DNA of 64,000 nucleotides, from positions 61,538 to 125,537 of the forward strand of contig CAZRSF010000004.1 in the NCBI GenBank assembly GCA_964602655.1. Direction: 5' to 3'. The notes beneath the pieces were generated by a model. It had not been told where the DNA came from. It did not search any database and worked only from the letters and a program-made list of their open reading frames with translations. Below are positions 1 through 8,898 of this stretch, one piece after another. The translations under genes and the position numbers were made by a program. How positions within the stretch are numbered: position 1 is the first letter of the stretch; each line of letters begins with the position of its first letter. The stretch comes from Moduliflexus sp964602655 (GTDB taxonomy: Bacteria > Moduliflexota > Moduliflexia > Moduliflexales > Moduliflexaceae).

Positions 1-1830
1 ATTGTCAAGCGTTGCGCCTTTGGGAAGAATGATGTATTTGATGTTCAGCAGGTCAACCAACGGCGTCCAGAGCGTCATTTGCTCCATGTAGTCGTTGTAA
101 TACTGCACGCCGACCGCTTCGTAGCCGGAAACGCTGTACAGACGATGCAGCACGACTTTGTTATGCACTCCGTATGTCATCGGTTCGTTCAGCGCAGGCA
201 GGAAGCGATAGAGTCCCGGATTCTCTTTCATATACCGGATCGCGCCATTTTCGCTGACATAGACCGAGTTTTCAATGGGAACCGTATCAATGAATTTTTC
301 GTCGAACGTCCAGATGTCCAACAGATATACAGTCAGCATCGCCGCCATCATCCAGCGCATTCGGACGCGCGTAGCGAGCCTCATGCCGAGTGCCGCCAAT
401 GTCGCGCTCCAGAAAAATGAGAACCATGCCAGGCTGTTGAGCAGGTTCTGAAACCGGGCTTGCGCCAACTCCTCAGTCGCGCCTCTGGAATAAAACATCT
501 CGTGAAATTGCTGCATGACGCGCGTCTGAAGAAACGGCAGCGCTAAAATCAGCAGCCATGTCAGCAGCAGCGCCGCGCCGCCAAGCAGCAGCCCGATGCG
601 CAAACGCCGCTCTTTCTGGCGCGTCCAATCCTGAAACAACCATTCCGCGCCGAACGCCGATAGCGCCGAGGTCGCAAACGCAAACACGAACAGAATCATC
701 TGCGGCACGCGGAATTGATTGAAGCCCGGCGCGTGGTCGTACAGCAGTTTATACATCGGATTATATTTGCCGAGTCCCATCGCCAGGGCGATGAGCGCTA
801 AGACCGTCAGCGTGAGAATATGCTTGTTGCGAACGCCGCAGAGCGCAATGATGATGAAAACGACTGGAAGCAGACCGAAATAGCGGGCGGTCTGCATGAA
901 CGGCGCGCGTCCCCAGTATTGCACGGCGGCGACGCTCGGTTCGTCGTCATCCGTATTCAACCGGCGCAACCCGACAAGGCCGGGCACAAAGTAGGTCAGA
1001 ATCTCTTCCGGCGGCAGCGACCAGCTTGTCGCGAATTCGTAATCCACGCCTTCCGCGCGGTCCGAGACTTTGGCAAACGACAGCATCGGCAGAAAATGAA
1101 AGGCAATCAAGAGTAAAAAAACGACGACCATGACGGCAGAATAGGCGGTCAATTTCAATACTGGCGCGAACGTCCGTTCCTGCCGCCAGACAATCAGCGC
1201 GCGAGTCACGGCGTAAATGCCGACGGCGATGCAGATATAATAGGAAATCTGGACATGCCCCTGCCAGAAGGCAAAACCAAGCGCGGCGGCGGTGACGAGA
1301 AACGCTTTGAGCGTTCGCTGCGTCAGGGCGCGTTCCAACGCCCAGAAGACCAGCGGCATCGGGGCAATCGCGCCGAGTTTGTTGACATGCCCGGCGTTGA
1401 GCAGCGTGACCAATTCGCCGTTGAGCATCAAAAACACGCCGCCGAGAAACGCGCTGCGCCGCGACAGCCCCAATTCCCGCAGATAAAAAAACATGCCGAT
1501 GCCTGACAGCAGCAGATAGCTGACGATTTCGTAGCTGGTGGCGATATGCACTGGAAGAAGCAACAACGGCAAGAGCATCTGCGGACGGAAAATCAGGTCA
1601 AGCCCGCCGCTGAATGGCGTGCCGCCGTTGACATAGGGCAGCCAGGTCTGGAAGCAGGGATCGGTGAACAAATTCTCTTTGATGAACACATTCCAGAAAT
1701 ATTGCTGCGTCAAAATGTCGGTCGCGTTGATGCTCTCCCCGGAAAAGAGGAGTTGCGCGAAAAAGACGACGCTGATCAGGATGAGGCCGCCAATAGCGTA
1801 AAACGAACGCGGAAGATGGTGTAATTGCAC
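1..1830 (-). CDS. YfhO-like polytopic membrane protein, 3' end outside the window
   Basis: An open frame of 610 codons runs from a GTG at 1830 to the window edge with no stop, so the C-terminus is missing. The protein starts with a membrane segment (FYAIGGLILISVVFFAQ), and many hydrophobic stretches follow. The loop after the first helix (TWLPYVNGGTPFSGGLD) and the late motif DLLNIKYIILPKG are typical of YfhO-like bacterial membrane proteins of the GT-C glycosyltransferase fold. Members of that group add sugars to polymers or lipids outside the cytoplasmic membrane; the substrate here is unknown. The GTG start lacks a clear ribosome binding site, so the start is uncertain. Two further polytopic membrane proteins follow upstream, which suggests a surface-glycan locus. 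Confidence 0.7.
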   Translation of the reverse strand, partial: MQLHHLPRSFYAIGGLILISVVFFAQLLFSGESINATDILTQQYFWNVFIKENLFTDPCFQTWLPYVNGGTPFSGGLDLIFRPQMLLPLLLLPVHIATSYEIVSYLLLSGIGMFFYLRELGLSRRSAFLGGVFLMLNGELVTLLNAGHVNKLGAIAPMPLVFWALERALTQRTLKAFLVTAAALGFAFWQGHVQISYYICIAVGIYAVTRALIVWRQERTFAPVLKLTAYSAVMVVVFLLLIAFHFLPMLSFAKVSDRAEGVDYEFATSWSLPPEEILTYFVPGLVGLRRLNTDDDEPSVAAVQYWGRAPFMQTARYFGLLPVVFIIIALCGVRNKHILTLTVLALIALAMGLGKYNPMYKLLYDHAPGFNQFRVPQMILFVFAFATSALSAFGAEWLFQDWTRQKERRLRIGLLLGGAALLLTWLLILALPFLQTRVMQQFHEMFYSRGATEELAQARFQNLLNSLAWFSFFWSATLAALGMRLATRVRMRWMMAAMLTVYLLDIWTFDEKFIDTVPIENSVYVSENGAIRYMKENPGLYRFLPALNEPMTYGVHNKVVLHRLYSVSGYEAVGVQYYNDYMEQMTLWTPLVDLLNIKYIILPKGATLDN

Positions 1831-1840
1831 GTAATTATAA

Positions 1841-1900
1841 CCGCAAAGACGCGAAGGCGCAAAGTCTTGTGTTGTACTTTGCGCCTTCGCGTCTTTGCGG
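1841..1900. repeat. Perfect 25-bp inverted repeat of the 'aaagacgcgaaggcgcaaag' type
   Basis: Arms at 1841-1865 and 1876-1900 are exact reverse complements around a 10-nt loop. The core (AAGACGCGAAGGCGCAAAG) resembles palindromes I know as scattered between genes in many unrelated environmental bacteria. There is no T-tract, so it is more likely a dispersed palindrome than a simple terminator, although it lies between the antitoxin stop (1918) and the next gene's start (1830). Confidence 0.85.
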
Positions 1901-1917
1901 TGAATAGATCGGGGTTT

Positions 1918-2154
1918 TTAAAAAAATTTTCGACGTGGCAGTTCGAAATCAATTTGGAATTCACCGCAACGTTCGATGAATCGTTGTCGCTGCGTCCGGA
2001 TGTCAGAGGATGACATCGAAGCGGCAGGAATCGGATCGATCCGCACGAATGGCAACCCCTTTTTAGTAATCACGACAGGTTCGCGCATTTTATAGACCTG
2101 TTCGCAAATTTGAGAAAGTTTGTTTGTGGCATCTATCAAGCCAATAGTTGTCAT
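1918..2154 (-). CDS. Phd/YefM-family antitoxin, no adjacent toxin
   Basis: The 78-residue product begins MTTIGLIDATNKLSQICEQV and contains the VVITKKGLPFVRIDP segment typical of Phd/YefM antitoxins, in which an N-terminal DNA-binding fold blocks a toxin and represses its own promoter. The start at 2154 is favoured over an upstream GTG-like extension because GGAGG lies 9 nt ahead of it (2164-2168). No toxin gene lies on either side: downstream is a palindrome and a membrane protein, and upstream are about 170 bases without a credible gene. It may be an orphan left after toxin loss, or it may act on a toxin elsewhere. The C-terminal half (RQRFIERCGEFQIDFELPRRKFF) is the part expected to bind a toxin. 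Confidence 0.75.
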   Translation of the reverse strand: MTTIGLIDATNKLSQICEQVYKMREPVVITKKGLPFVRIDPIPAASMSSSDIRTQRQRFIERCGEFQIDFELPRRKFF

Positions 2155-2322
2155 GACATATCGCCTCCGATAAATAACCATGCGCGAAAGAAGATAAGAA
2201 AGTCAAGGAAAAAATGCCGCGCGGCGGTGCAGGCAAACACACGCGGCGTTCCGCGTTTTCGCGCCCCGGCGGTGAAACTATGAGAGAACAATTTGTTGAG
2301 AATCGAATGTCTTCGCTGCCCG

Positions 2323-3531
2323 TCAACCAAAATACCGATACGCCCGCCAATCCGGCTCAGGAATCGGCAGCGGGTGCATGACGGCAAACACGCGAAGTTG
2401 GTACATGCAGAAGCAGAATCCGACGATAAACAGCGCCCAAGTCACGACACCGGTATTGCCGGTCAGTTGTTCAAGATATGGGGCGAATATAAAACACAGC
2501 ATCATCACTGCTGCGACAGAAAGAAAGATATCATGCAAATACGGATGAATCATCGCCCATTGGCTAAGAAAATAGCCGGAAATCAAATAAAATTCAAGCG
2601 GCAACGCAAACAAAAGGAATGCGGATTTCAAGTTCGTTGATTTATATCGCAAAAAACAGGCGAGCATCAAAATCAACGCAGCAAACGCCGCATTTCTAAG
2701 GAAGAGATTCGCGCTGCCGAGATTCGCTGGCGTGAGCAAGCCGACATGATTTGTCGCGCCATCTAAACCGGAGCGATAGAGAAATGTTGAGCCGACAAAC
2801 GTGAGGTTCGGAAATTTTTGCGAAGTCCAGAATAACTGTGCGCCATGCAATAGCAAACCCACTATTCCAGACAATCCGATTCTCATGACATGTTGTATCG
2901 AACACACTCCGAATAACATTCTTGTCAGAAGGTATGCGGCGAATGCTGGAATCGCAAGACCTTTATCAAGGTACACGAGAAAAACAATCAGCATATTACT
3001 GAAAAGAGCCGTTTTTCGAGTCGTTTTTTGGAATTCGCGATCCTCGACAATTAAAAAGAAAATAAGCAGAAGACAGGTAAATTGTTCAGGCAACGGCTCG
3101 AAATACCACTCAAGATTTCGAGGAAACGTATGAAAAATGTTCTGCCCGATTATGCCGTAAATCAATGCTGAAAAAGGCGATGCGCCGATTCGGCGCGACA
3201 ACCGAAATCCTAAAAATCCAAGGCTTGCGGCAGCCAACCAGTGCGCTATTTGCGGATACCAGACATACAAACGAAAGCTGAACGGTTCTCCTGTTATAGC
3301 GTCATTCGCGAAATTCATCAGATAAAGAGGATAAAGAAATGCCGGTGGACGCGAACGATAAACGAACGCCTGCGGATTCACGCTCGGCGGCTCTGAATAC
3401 CCCAATCCGGCCAGATTAAAAAATCCATAATCATGCCAGAGCGTCAGAATATGTTCGACTCGAAACGATTGTGGCAGTACCTCTTCTATTGGGCGAGAAT
3501 GCACGGTCATGGCTAAAAATAGCGCCACCAT
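2323..3531 (-). CDS. Polytopic membrane protein, GT-C-like, with in-frame stop near its natural start
   Basis: 402 residues from the first ATG after an in-frame stop. The sequence is largely hydrophobic, with repeated membrane segments and a short polar tail (PIPEPDWRAYRYFG). I recognise no named family; the layout resembles GT-C-type glycosyltransferases. The hydrophobic first helix starts upstream of this ATG (KWTYVFFAWTSAMVALFLAM), so the ATG at 3531 cuts into a membrane segment. Upstream in the same frame, a GTG at 3619-3621 preceded by AAAGGAG opens a reading frame that meets a TAG at 3592-3594. The intact gene probably began at 3621 and is interrupted by a nonsense change, is read through, or restarts weakly. 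Its neighbour at 3647 is another membrane protein of the same kind. Confidence 0.6.
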   Translation of the reverse strand: MVALFLAMTVHSRPIEEVLPQSFRVEHILTLWHDYGFFNLAGLGYSEPPSVNPQAFVYRSRPPAFLYPLYLMNFANDAITGEPFSFRLYVWYPQIAHWLAAASLGFLGFRLSRRIGASPFSALIYGIIGQNIFHTFPRNLEWYFEPLPEQFTCLLLIFFLIVEDREFQKTTRKTALFSNMLIVFLVYLDKGLAIPAFAAYLLTRMLFGVCSIQHVMRIGLSGIVGLLLHGAQLFWTSQKFPNLTFVGSTFLYRSGLDGATNHVGLLTPANLGSANLFLRNAAFAALILMLACFLRYKSTNLKSAFLLFALPLEFYLISGYFLSQWAMIHPYLHDIFLSVAAVMMLCFIFAPYLEQLTGNTGVVTWALFIVGFCFCMYQLRVFAVMHPLPIPEPDWRAYRYFG

Positions 3532-3646
3532 TGCCGATGTCCACGCAAAAAAGACATACGTCCATTTTCCGCCTGAGAAGAGAATATCTTTCTATTCGAT
3601 ATGTTTGATGACGTTTTGCACACACAGTCTCCTTTTTTTATATATG

Positions 3647-5227
3647 CTATTGTGCTTGTTTTCTAGCTAAATATGTCATAAACCAGCAATTTGGCGAACC
3701 GACATAACCTCCGACAAAATTATAGAGATATCTGCCGCTACCGCCATATCTTTCATATTGTAATGCAGGAATAGTAAGCACAGATTCCTCATGTATCATA
3801 CTGATAAACGGTTGGTTGTGTAATCGTTCATATATTCCATACGTGTGTCGTCTGAATTCAATCAACGCATTTAATGCTCCGATACTGAGTATCGTGATGA
3901 TGAACGTCCTGATTATCCATTGGCGGGACGAACGGATTGGAGCGCGAAAAGACCACAGAACCGCGATAAATGTGACAAACAAGGCCGGAATAGACGCTCG
4001 CATGACAAGATCGTTAAAAAATCCGTATCGAAACAAAGGAAGCACGATTAAAACAGCCGTCGCAATCCATAACAACCAGCATTCACTCTGGCGGATGTCT
4101 CGCCCGGTTCTGGAAAGATAGAGGAATAGATGTAGTAACAGAAATTCGGAGAGCAGAAAAATGACATACCCGAAAAATGCCGGTAATTGCGTGATATTCA
4201 TCCCAAATCCACCTTTGGGAAGGAGTACGATTTCGAATGGGAGCGTATATGGCTGAAAACGCGCAACAAAGTAGATAAGTAAGATCAGCCCAATCACCAG
4301 CCCCACAACGTTGAGAGAGGAGCATATTTGTTTCAACATCGTTAACGCAGATCGCCGCTGCTGCCATCCTTCGAAAAGGACGCCGCCCGCAATAAATGGA
4401 AAAATACCGATTGTCAAAAATGGAGACCATAGCAGGCTGAGCGCAAGATACAAACAGCCTGTTCGCAGCAAACGACTGGTTTGGACATCGCTGATAACGA
4501 GCGACGTCAGCAGCCATCCGGCGACGGCCTGATGCGGAGCCCAGAGCAATTGCGTAATATGGGCACTATACTGGCCGATACCTGACCAGTTTTCAATATG
4601 CAGCCATTCTGAAAAATTCAGCAAAATCGCGCCGAGTACATCCATTCCTGAGAAAAAGATGAATAATACCCCAATCAAAATTGACTTTTGTCGAGTCAAC
4701 ATGTGTGTCCATAACATGGAAAGGCATACGCCAAGCAATGTCCAGAAAAACAACGTATGATTCGCGAATTGCCAGTTGCTCAATTTTCCAATAACCGCAG
4801 CAGGAAGGTAATAGGCGGTATAATATGTCAAAAGAAGCGAATCTTCGGGGAAATCGCGATAGATTACAGGCCAGGGATTAATGATTAAGTCATGGAGTAT
4901 TGCATTATGCTTATACCAGTCAACAGTTTGATATCCGGCACTCCAACCCCCAACTCCTGAATAGAGCATAAAAACGACAGCGAACAGGAATATTGCGGTT
5001 ATCGAAAGAAACGATAATTTCTGCGTATCCGTATTATCAGAATACGCCACGTTGTTTTTATACCGAAAAAGCCGCCATCCGTTATATGTGACCGCAACGA
5101 TCAGCAACACTACCAATGCAGTTGAAAACGGCTGACGCAGCCATCCACCGAAAAAGATCAGTATTGGAAGCGAGAGATACGTTGTTGTTAAAAGCGTCAG
5201 AATTTTTCTTAGCATAGAATATTGCAT
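3647..5227 (-). CDS. Large polytopic membrane protein, probably GT-C glycosyltransferase-like
   Basis: 526 residues, starting MQYSMLRKILTLLTTTYLSL. This ATG is chosen because GAGGAG sits 9 nt upstream; a longer frame to 5329 has no such signal. Roughly ten or more hydrophobic segments alternate with short loops. The first large outer loop (around GVGGWSAGYQTVDWYKHNAI, then WPVIYRDFPEDSLLLTYYTAYYLP) is the kind of region where GT-C enzymes carry acidic catalytic residues, and the Asp in YRDFPEDS is a candidate. The product is not recognisable to a family level. It ends only 25 bases before the GTG of the next membrane protein, so the two are likely cotranscribed. Codon use is more A+T-rich than in most neighbours. 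Confidence 0.65.
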   Translation of the reverse strand: MQYSMLRKILTLLTTTYLSLPILIFFGGWLRQPFSTALVVLLIVAVTYNGWRLFRYKNNVAYSDNTDTQKLSFLSITAIFLFAVVFMLYSGVGGWSAGYQTVDWYKHNAILHDLIINPWPVIYRDFPEDSLLLTYYTAYYLPAAVIGKLSNWQFANHTLFFWTLLGVCLSMLWTHMLTRQKSILIGVLFIFFSGMDVLGAILLNFSEWLHIENWSGIGQYSAHITQLLWAPHQAVAGWLLTSLVISDVQTSRLLRTGCLYLALSLLWSPFLTIGIFPFIAGGVLFEGWQQRRSALTMLKQICSSLNVVGLVIGLILLIYFVARFQPYTLPFEIVLLPKGGFGMNITQLPAFFGYVIFLLSEFLLLHLFLYLSRTGRDIRQSECWLLWIATAVLIVLPLFRYGFFNDLVMRASIPALFVTFIAVLWSFRAPIRSSRQWIIRTFIITILSIGALNALIEFRRHTYGIYERLHNQPFISMIHEESVLTIPALQYERYGGSGRYLYNFVGGYVGSPNCWFMTYLARKQAQ

Positions 5228-5329
5228 CTGGTAAAACTCCTCTATCCCTGTGACTTTACGTTGAAAGAGTAAGCTATAATACTGTCGCCCTCGTCGAAGC
5301 GCCTCTACGGACATATAATCAATCCGCAA

Positions 5330-5405
5330 TTATCGCAAAAATCCCGGCAGGATTTTCGAATAGCTGATCAGGTCGTCCACCTCCTGCGGCACGCAGGTTT
5401 CGCAA
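5330..5405 (-). pseudogene. Fossil 3' end of a radical SAM gene paralogue
   Basis: Read on the minus strand this stretch encodes CETCVPQEVDDLISYSKI followed by LPGFLR and a stop. That is residue-for-residue the C-terminus of the intact radical SAM protein at 6194-7261. The DNA differs at several positions, all synonymous. The fragment begins immediately after the stop codon of the PIN toxin gene at 5407. It is therefore the remnant of a second radical SAM gene, diverged under selection, whose body was deleted or replaced around the toxin-antitoxin pair. Confidence 0.85.
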
Positions 5406-5406
5406 A

Positions 5407-5892
5407 TTATTCTTCGCCGATTCGTTGCAGTATCGCATTGATAAACCGCTGACTATATCGAACACCTCGTCGAACCATCTCATCGAGGTAAGGTTTCACC
5501 GCAGAGATTTCCCCAATTTGCTTGGCGCGGATAAGTATCCCAACGGAGCCGAACACAGGCAATCCGAGAGATTCTGCGACCTTTCGCCCAGTCAGTTCAT
5601 CAATAATAACTGTTGAGGCATGACATTCTAATGCCAATGCAATGACTTCCGCTTCGCCTCGGTCTAAGGTTGGCAAGAGCAATTGAACTTGTTCTTCGTA
5701 CTGAATTGGTCGAATGTGAATCCATGATTCTTGAGAGAGCGCGATGGTTCCGCTATACGGACTGGTCGTCTGTGCAAGGATTTCATCGGCGACAGCCTGA
5801 GGGATGTGAATCTTTCCTACCACTTTTTCGAATAACGGGAGTTGCCGAATCCGAGCAAATGCAATCAATGGCGTGGCGTTGCTGATAATCAT
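5407..5892 (-). CDS. PIN-like toxin, DUF3368 type
   Basis: 161 residues. The N-terminus MIISNATPLIAFARIRQL is the usual start of DUF3368 PIN-like proteins, with an early Asn-Thr in place of the canonical Asp. LDRGEAEVIALALE (middle) and VIIDELTGRKVAESLGLPVFGSVGIL (split here only by position) carry the acidic residues expected for metal binding. PIN proteins are ribonucleases that cut RNA until neutralised. The ATG overlaps the stop of the upstream UPF0175 gene by 4 nt, the classical arrangement for translationally coupled antitoxin and toxin. Its stop abuts the radical SAM fossil at 5330-5405, so this pair is the likely newcomer at the locus. Confidence 0.85.
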   Translation of the reverse strand: MIISNATPLIAFARIRQLPLFEKVVGKIHIPQAVADEILAQTTSPYSGTIALSQESWIHIRPIQYEEQVQLLLPTLDRGEAEVIALALECHASTVIIDELTGRKVAESLGLPVFGSVGILIRAKQIGEISAVKPYLDEMVRRGVRYSQRFINAILQRIGEE

Positions 5893-6170
5893 GATAGGAG
5901 TTCCTCTGATAATCGAGCAATTCCGCGCAATTCGCTTTCTACCACAGATTCATCATAATCAAAAATCACGATCCCTTTTTGGGCGAGGATATCCATGAAT
6001 GCCAACCGGTTATATCCGGCAAATTGCGCCGCTTTTCCTAATGAGAGCTTTTTCTCTTGAAAATAAGAAATCGCGGCTAACAGGCGCATGGATTCGACCA
6101 GATCGCAAATTCCCATTTTGAGCGACGCCAAAATATCCTGAGAGATTTCCAATGTCATCGTTTCAGTCAT
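5889..6170 (-). CDS. UPF0175-family antitoxin
   Basis: 93 residues. The central KKLSLGKAAQFAGYNRLAFM helix-turn-helix-like segment followed by LAQKGIVIFDYD is characteristic of UPF0175 proteins, which sit next to DUF3368 PIN toxins and act as their antitoxins. It precedes the PIN gene with a 4-nt overlap. The ATG follows GGAGGAACAAAA, a good ribosome binding site. The downstream gene (minus strand order) is the toxin, and the upstream neighbour ending at 6194 is the radical SAM gene, so the pair may be transcribed from that gene's promoter or from its own. Confidence 0.85.
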   Translation of the reverse strand: MTETMTLEISQDILASLKMGICDLVESMRLLAAISYFQEKKLSLGKAAQFAGYNRLAFMDILAQKGIVIFDYDESVVESELRGIARLSEELLS

Positions 6171-6193
6171 TTTTGTTCCTCCAATTCATAATG

Positions 6194-7261
6194 TCACCGC
6201 AAAAAGCCGGGCAGGATTTTCGAATAGCTGATCAGATCATCCACTTCCTGCGGCACGCAGGTTTCGCAGACCGGGAACGGACGTTTGCCCGATTTGATCG
6301 CTCGACGGAACGCCTGATATTTCGCGCCGTTCCAGACGTCTTCCAGCGGCGATTCTAGCACGTTGCCCATCGTCGTGTAGTCGTACAAACAGGTGCAGCA
6401 AGGGCGCATCTCCCCTTCCAGCGTGATATACGACGAAAACCAGGGAAGCAGGCAGAGCCGCCGCTGATGGCTCGCCTGCATCTGATATTTGTTCCAGTAG
6501 AGCGGCAGCAGGCGTTCGAACATCCGTAGATTCGTCTCGACGCGGCGCGACCGGCTGGCCTGAATGCCGCGCTGGATTTCCTGGCCGAGGCGTTCCTGCG
6601 TCATCTCGCCGACAAGCGCCTCCTGGCGTTCTTCGATGCCGAATAGGCCGAGCGGCTGGAAAAAGATCGCATCCACGTCGAGCGTATCGGCGAGTTCGAC
6701 GGTTTCGGCGATTTCGCGGTAATTATCCTGCGACACCACGTAATTGAAGCGAAGGTACGGCGTGACCGAATTCAACCGTTTTTTCGCCGCCATCAGCGTT
6801 CGAATGCCGTCAAGCACATCAGCAAAACGGTTTTCGCCGCGAATGTTGACGTAGGTCTCCGGCGTCGCCGCGTCAATCGAAATTTTCAGCAAATCCAATC
6901 CGCTCTTCACCAATTCGGCGGCGCGATCCGGCGTCACCAGCGTGCAATTTGTCGTGGTATTCATTGTCGCGCCGAATGACTTCGCTAACCGGATCAGATC
7001 GAACAGATGCGGACTCAAGAACGGCTCGCCGCCCCCGCTCAGGCTCAGTTTGATCGGGCGAATCGGCTCGATAATCCGGTGAAATTCGTCGGGCGTCAGA
7101 TGGCGCGGCGGCTGATTCATATACTTCGAACGCAAACAGGGCTTGCAGTTCAAATTACAGAACGTCGTAAATTCCAACTGAATGTGCAGCGGCGGCTGAC
7201 TTGCTCGGAGCGGCTTGAACAGCATATCTTTCGCCGCGATGAGATAGCGCAAATTCATCAT
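6194..7261 (-). CDS. Radical SAM/SPASM-domain protein
   Basis: 355 residues from ATG 7261. Cys35, Cys39 and Cys42 in FCNLNCKPC form the CxxxCxxC site for the SAM-cleaving 4Fe-4S cluster, and LSLSGGGEPFLSPHLFDL is the GGE motif that binds SAM. The C-terminal quarter has the SPASM pattern (RLCLLPW, RPCCTCLYDY, GNVLES, FPVCETCVPQ) with Cys residues for further clusters. Such enzymes modify peptides, install thioethers or act in cofactor and cell-envelope pathways; the substrate is not evident. A frame extends upstream to 7438 but enters a region of hairpins without coding character, so the ATG pair at 7258-7261 is preferred. A fossil of a close paralogue lies at 5330-5405. Confidence 0.85.
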   Translation of the reverse strand: MMNLRYLIAAKDMLFKPLRASQPPLHIQLEFTTFCNLNCKPCLRSKYMNQPPRHLTPDEFHRIIEPIRPIKLSLSGGGEPFLSPHLFDLIRLAKSFGATMNTTTNCTLVTPDRAAELVKSGLDLLKISIDAATPETYVNIRGENRFADVLDGIRTLMAAKKRLNSVTPYLRFNYVVSQDNYREIAETVELADTLDVDAIFFQPLGLFGIEERQEALVGEMTQERLGQEIQRGIQASRSRRVETNLRMFERLLPLYWNKYQMQASHQRRLCLLPWFSSYITLEGEMRPCCTCLYDYTTMGNVLESPLEDVWNGAKYQAFRRAIKSGKRPFPVCETCVPQEVDDLISYSKILPGFLR

Positions 7262-7336
7262 ATTTCTGAAATGGGGTTTTCGTGTGTTCTGGCAAAACGA
7301 CTGTGTTATCACGTGTAACGCAACCGGGACACATAG

Positions 7337-7380
7337 CTGCGAACAGCCTTGTTCGCAGTGTGCCGACAACTCTGTCGGCA
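7337..7380. repeat. Two adjacent hairpins upstream of the radical SAM gene
   Basis: Arms 7337-7345/7350-7358 (CTGCGAACA and complement) and 7361-7368/7373-7380 (TGCCGACA and complement). They lie in the 257-base gene-free stretch between the radical SAM start and the PilX-like stop. They could end transcription of the PilX-like gene or act in the radical SAM leader. Nothing else is recognisable in 7262-7518. Confidence 0.6.
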
Positions 7381-7518
7381 TGTGCAAACCCGTCAATGTA
7401 TCTTTATCGCGCCAGTGGCCAAAAAAGTCAACTTCCAAATACAGTTCTTCCTATAAAACCGTATCGAGAATACTGATGAAATTGGCCGGAGGAGAGGCGA
7501 ACGAGGCGTTTTGTGCGG

Positions 7519-8865
7519 TTATTGCTTGATCAAGTCAGCCAGGTTTTCGCCGATATATTCCCGCCAGTTCAGCGTTTCGACTAAATGCAAACCGGGCGGC
7601 GAATCGGTGAGGACGCGCAGATCGTATCGGATGACAAATTGAATTTCACCGGATATTTCAATGTTTTTGGCAAATACGCTCCCATGTATGAATTCTCCGT
7701 CAACGCCATGACTATTCAGCGTCACGTCGCCTTGCGAATAAATCAAACCACTGATATGGTTCGTCGTATTCATGTCGCGTCCGTTTCCTTCTTCCGGTAA
7801 ATACGGTTCGATACTTTCGAACGGAATATAGGTCAGCAAACATGACGCGGACGAAAAACTGAGGAGCGCCGGAAAGTTTTCGACCGCCGAAATCTTGACG
7901 ATCCCCTTGATTTTCCAATCTCCTGCGCCTTGAAGCAGCAGCGTGCCCTCAATGTCTAAATTCGTCAGCGTATTCGACGCGTCATCATTGATGATGGTGT
8001 CAGCGTAAAAGATTCCGGCGGGATTCTTCGTCGGATCGGGGCGTCTGACATAGAGATGAATCGCTCGCGCCGGAGGCTCGACTTCGCCTTTCGGCACGAG
8101 CGCGACGATGTTCGGCGAGCCAAGCGCTTCGGCGTCGTAGAGCTTCCCATGAAACATGTACTGCGGAGCATAAACCTTCGATGACATTTGAGGAAATGTG
8201 ATGTCGGTTTCTATTTGTACGATACCTGTGATCGGATTAGCGGGGCAGGTGATTTTCCCTTCTGGCGCGATAATCCGATTCTGGCATTCGATATTTGCGC
8301 CGGAAGTGACATTCCCCGCGACCGATACGCCAGGAGTGAGCCTGACATGTTGGCCGCCGTGAATATTCGACGCGATGTCTGCCGTATGTCCGACGATTTT
8401 TACGCCTCCCGCCAGCGAGAGTCTTTCTGAAGCAAACAGCGTAAACGGTTTGATGATGACGTCCTGCGCAACGCCCCGTCTTGTCGCCCCGGTAGCGCCG
8501 CTGATCAGCGCGCCGCCAAATGCGGAGTGATGATAGAGCGCGCCGGTCTGAGTCGGCGGCAAGGCTTCTGAAGAAAATGCAATCAATTCGTCGGCAAAGG
8601 TGACGAGTTCATTCGTAATCTTCAACGGTTGCCCGTTATTCGCGCGAAGATTCGCGATGCCGAGCGTTAACGCACTCTCCGCGGCATAAAACGCCTGCAT
8701 GGAACGCTGCTCGAAGAAGGACACCTGCGTTTCAGTCGAAGTCAGCAGCAGCAGCAGCGTGATGGCTAAGTAGATGATCGCGCTCAGGACGACCACCATA
8801 ATCAAGGCCGCGCCAGAATCGTTGTTTCTGTCTCTGCGTTGGTTGCAATAGCGTTTGACGTTCAT
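7519..8865 (-). CDS. PilX-like type IV pilus assembly/minor pilin protein
   Basis: 448 residues from the ATG at 8865 (MNVKRYCNQRRD). Residues about 17-45 read GAALIMVVVLSAIIYLAITL followed by a Thr/Ser-rich turn and QAFYAAESAL. This is the PilX N-terminal pattern: a basic leader, a long hydrophobic helix and the YAAESAL segment. The rest looks beta-rich with many Gly and Val (SLAGGVKIVGH, GNVTSGANIEC), as in secreted PilX-type proteins that assemble with or prime type IV pili. No pilus operon is adjacent, but a pilus-type ATPase with MshEN domains lies 4.6 kb away on the same strand. An upstream extension to 8973 runs into a hairpin and is rejected. No clear ribosome binding site was seen. 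Confidence 0.7.
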   Translation of the reverse strand: MNVKRYCNQRRDRNNDSGAALIMVVVLSAIIYLAITLLLLLTSTETQVSFFEQRSMQAFYAAESALTLGIANLRANNGQPLKITNELVTFADELIAFSSEALPPTQTGALYHHSAFGGALISGATGATRRGVAQDVIIKPFTLFASERLSLAGGVKIVGHTADIASNIHGGQHVRLTPGVSVAGNVTSGANIECQNRIIAPEGKITCPANPITGIVQIETDITFPQMSSKVYAPQYMFHGKLYDAEALGSPNIVALVPKGEVEPPARAIHLYVRRPDPTKNPAGIFYADTIINDDASNTLTNLDIEGTLLLQGAGDWKIKGIVKISAVENFPALLSFSSASCLLTYIPFESIEPYLPEEGNGRDMNTTNHISGLIYSQGDVTLNSHGVDGEFIHGSVFAKNIEISGEIQFVIRYDLRVLTDSPPGLHLVETLNWREYIGENLADLIKQ

Positions 8866-8898
8866 CGTAACGACTGTTTTGTCACATTCAACGTGACG

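Noticed and set aside
7262..7438. Longer radical SAM protein starting at 7438
   Set aside because: The added 59 residues run through two hairpins, have odd composition (many Cys and His) and lack a ribosome binding site, while normal family members start close to the radical SAM domain.
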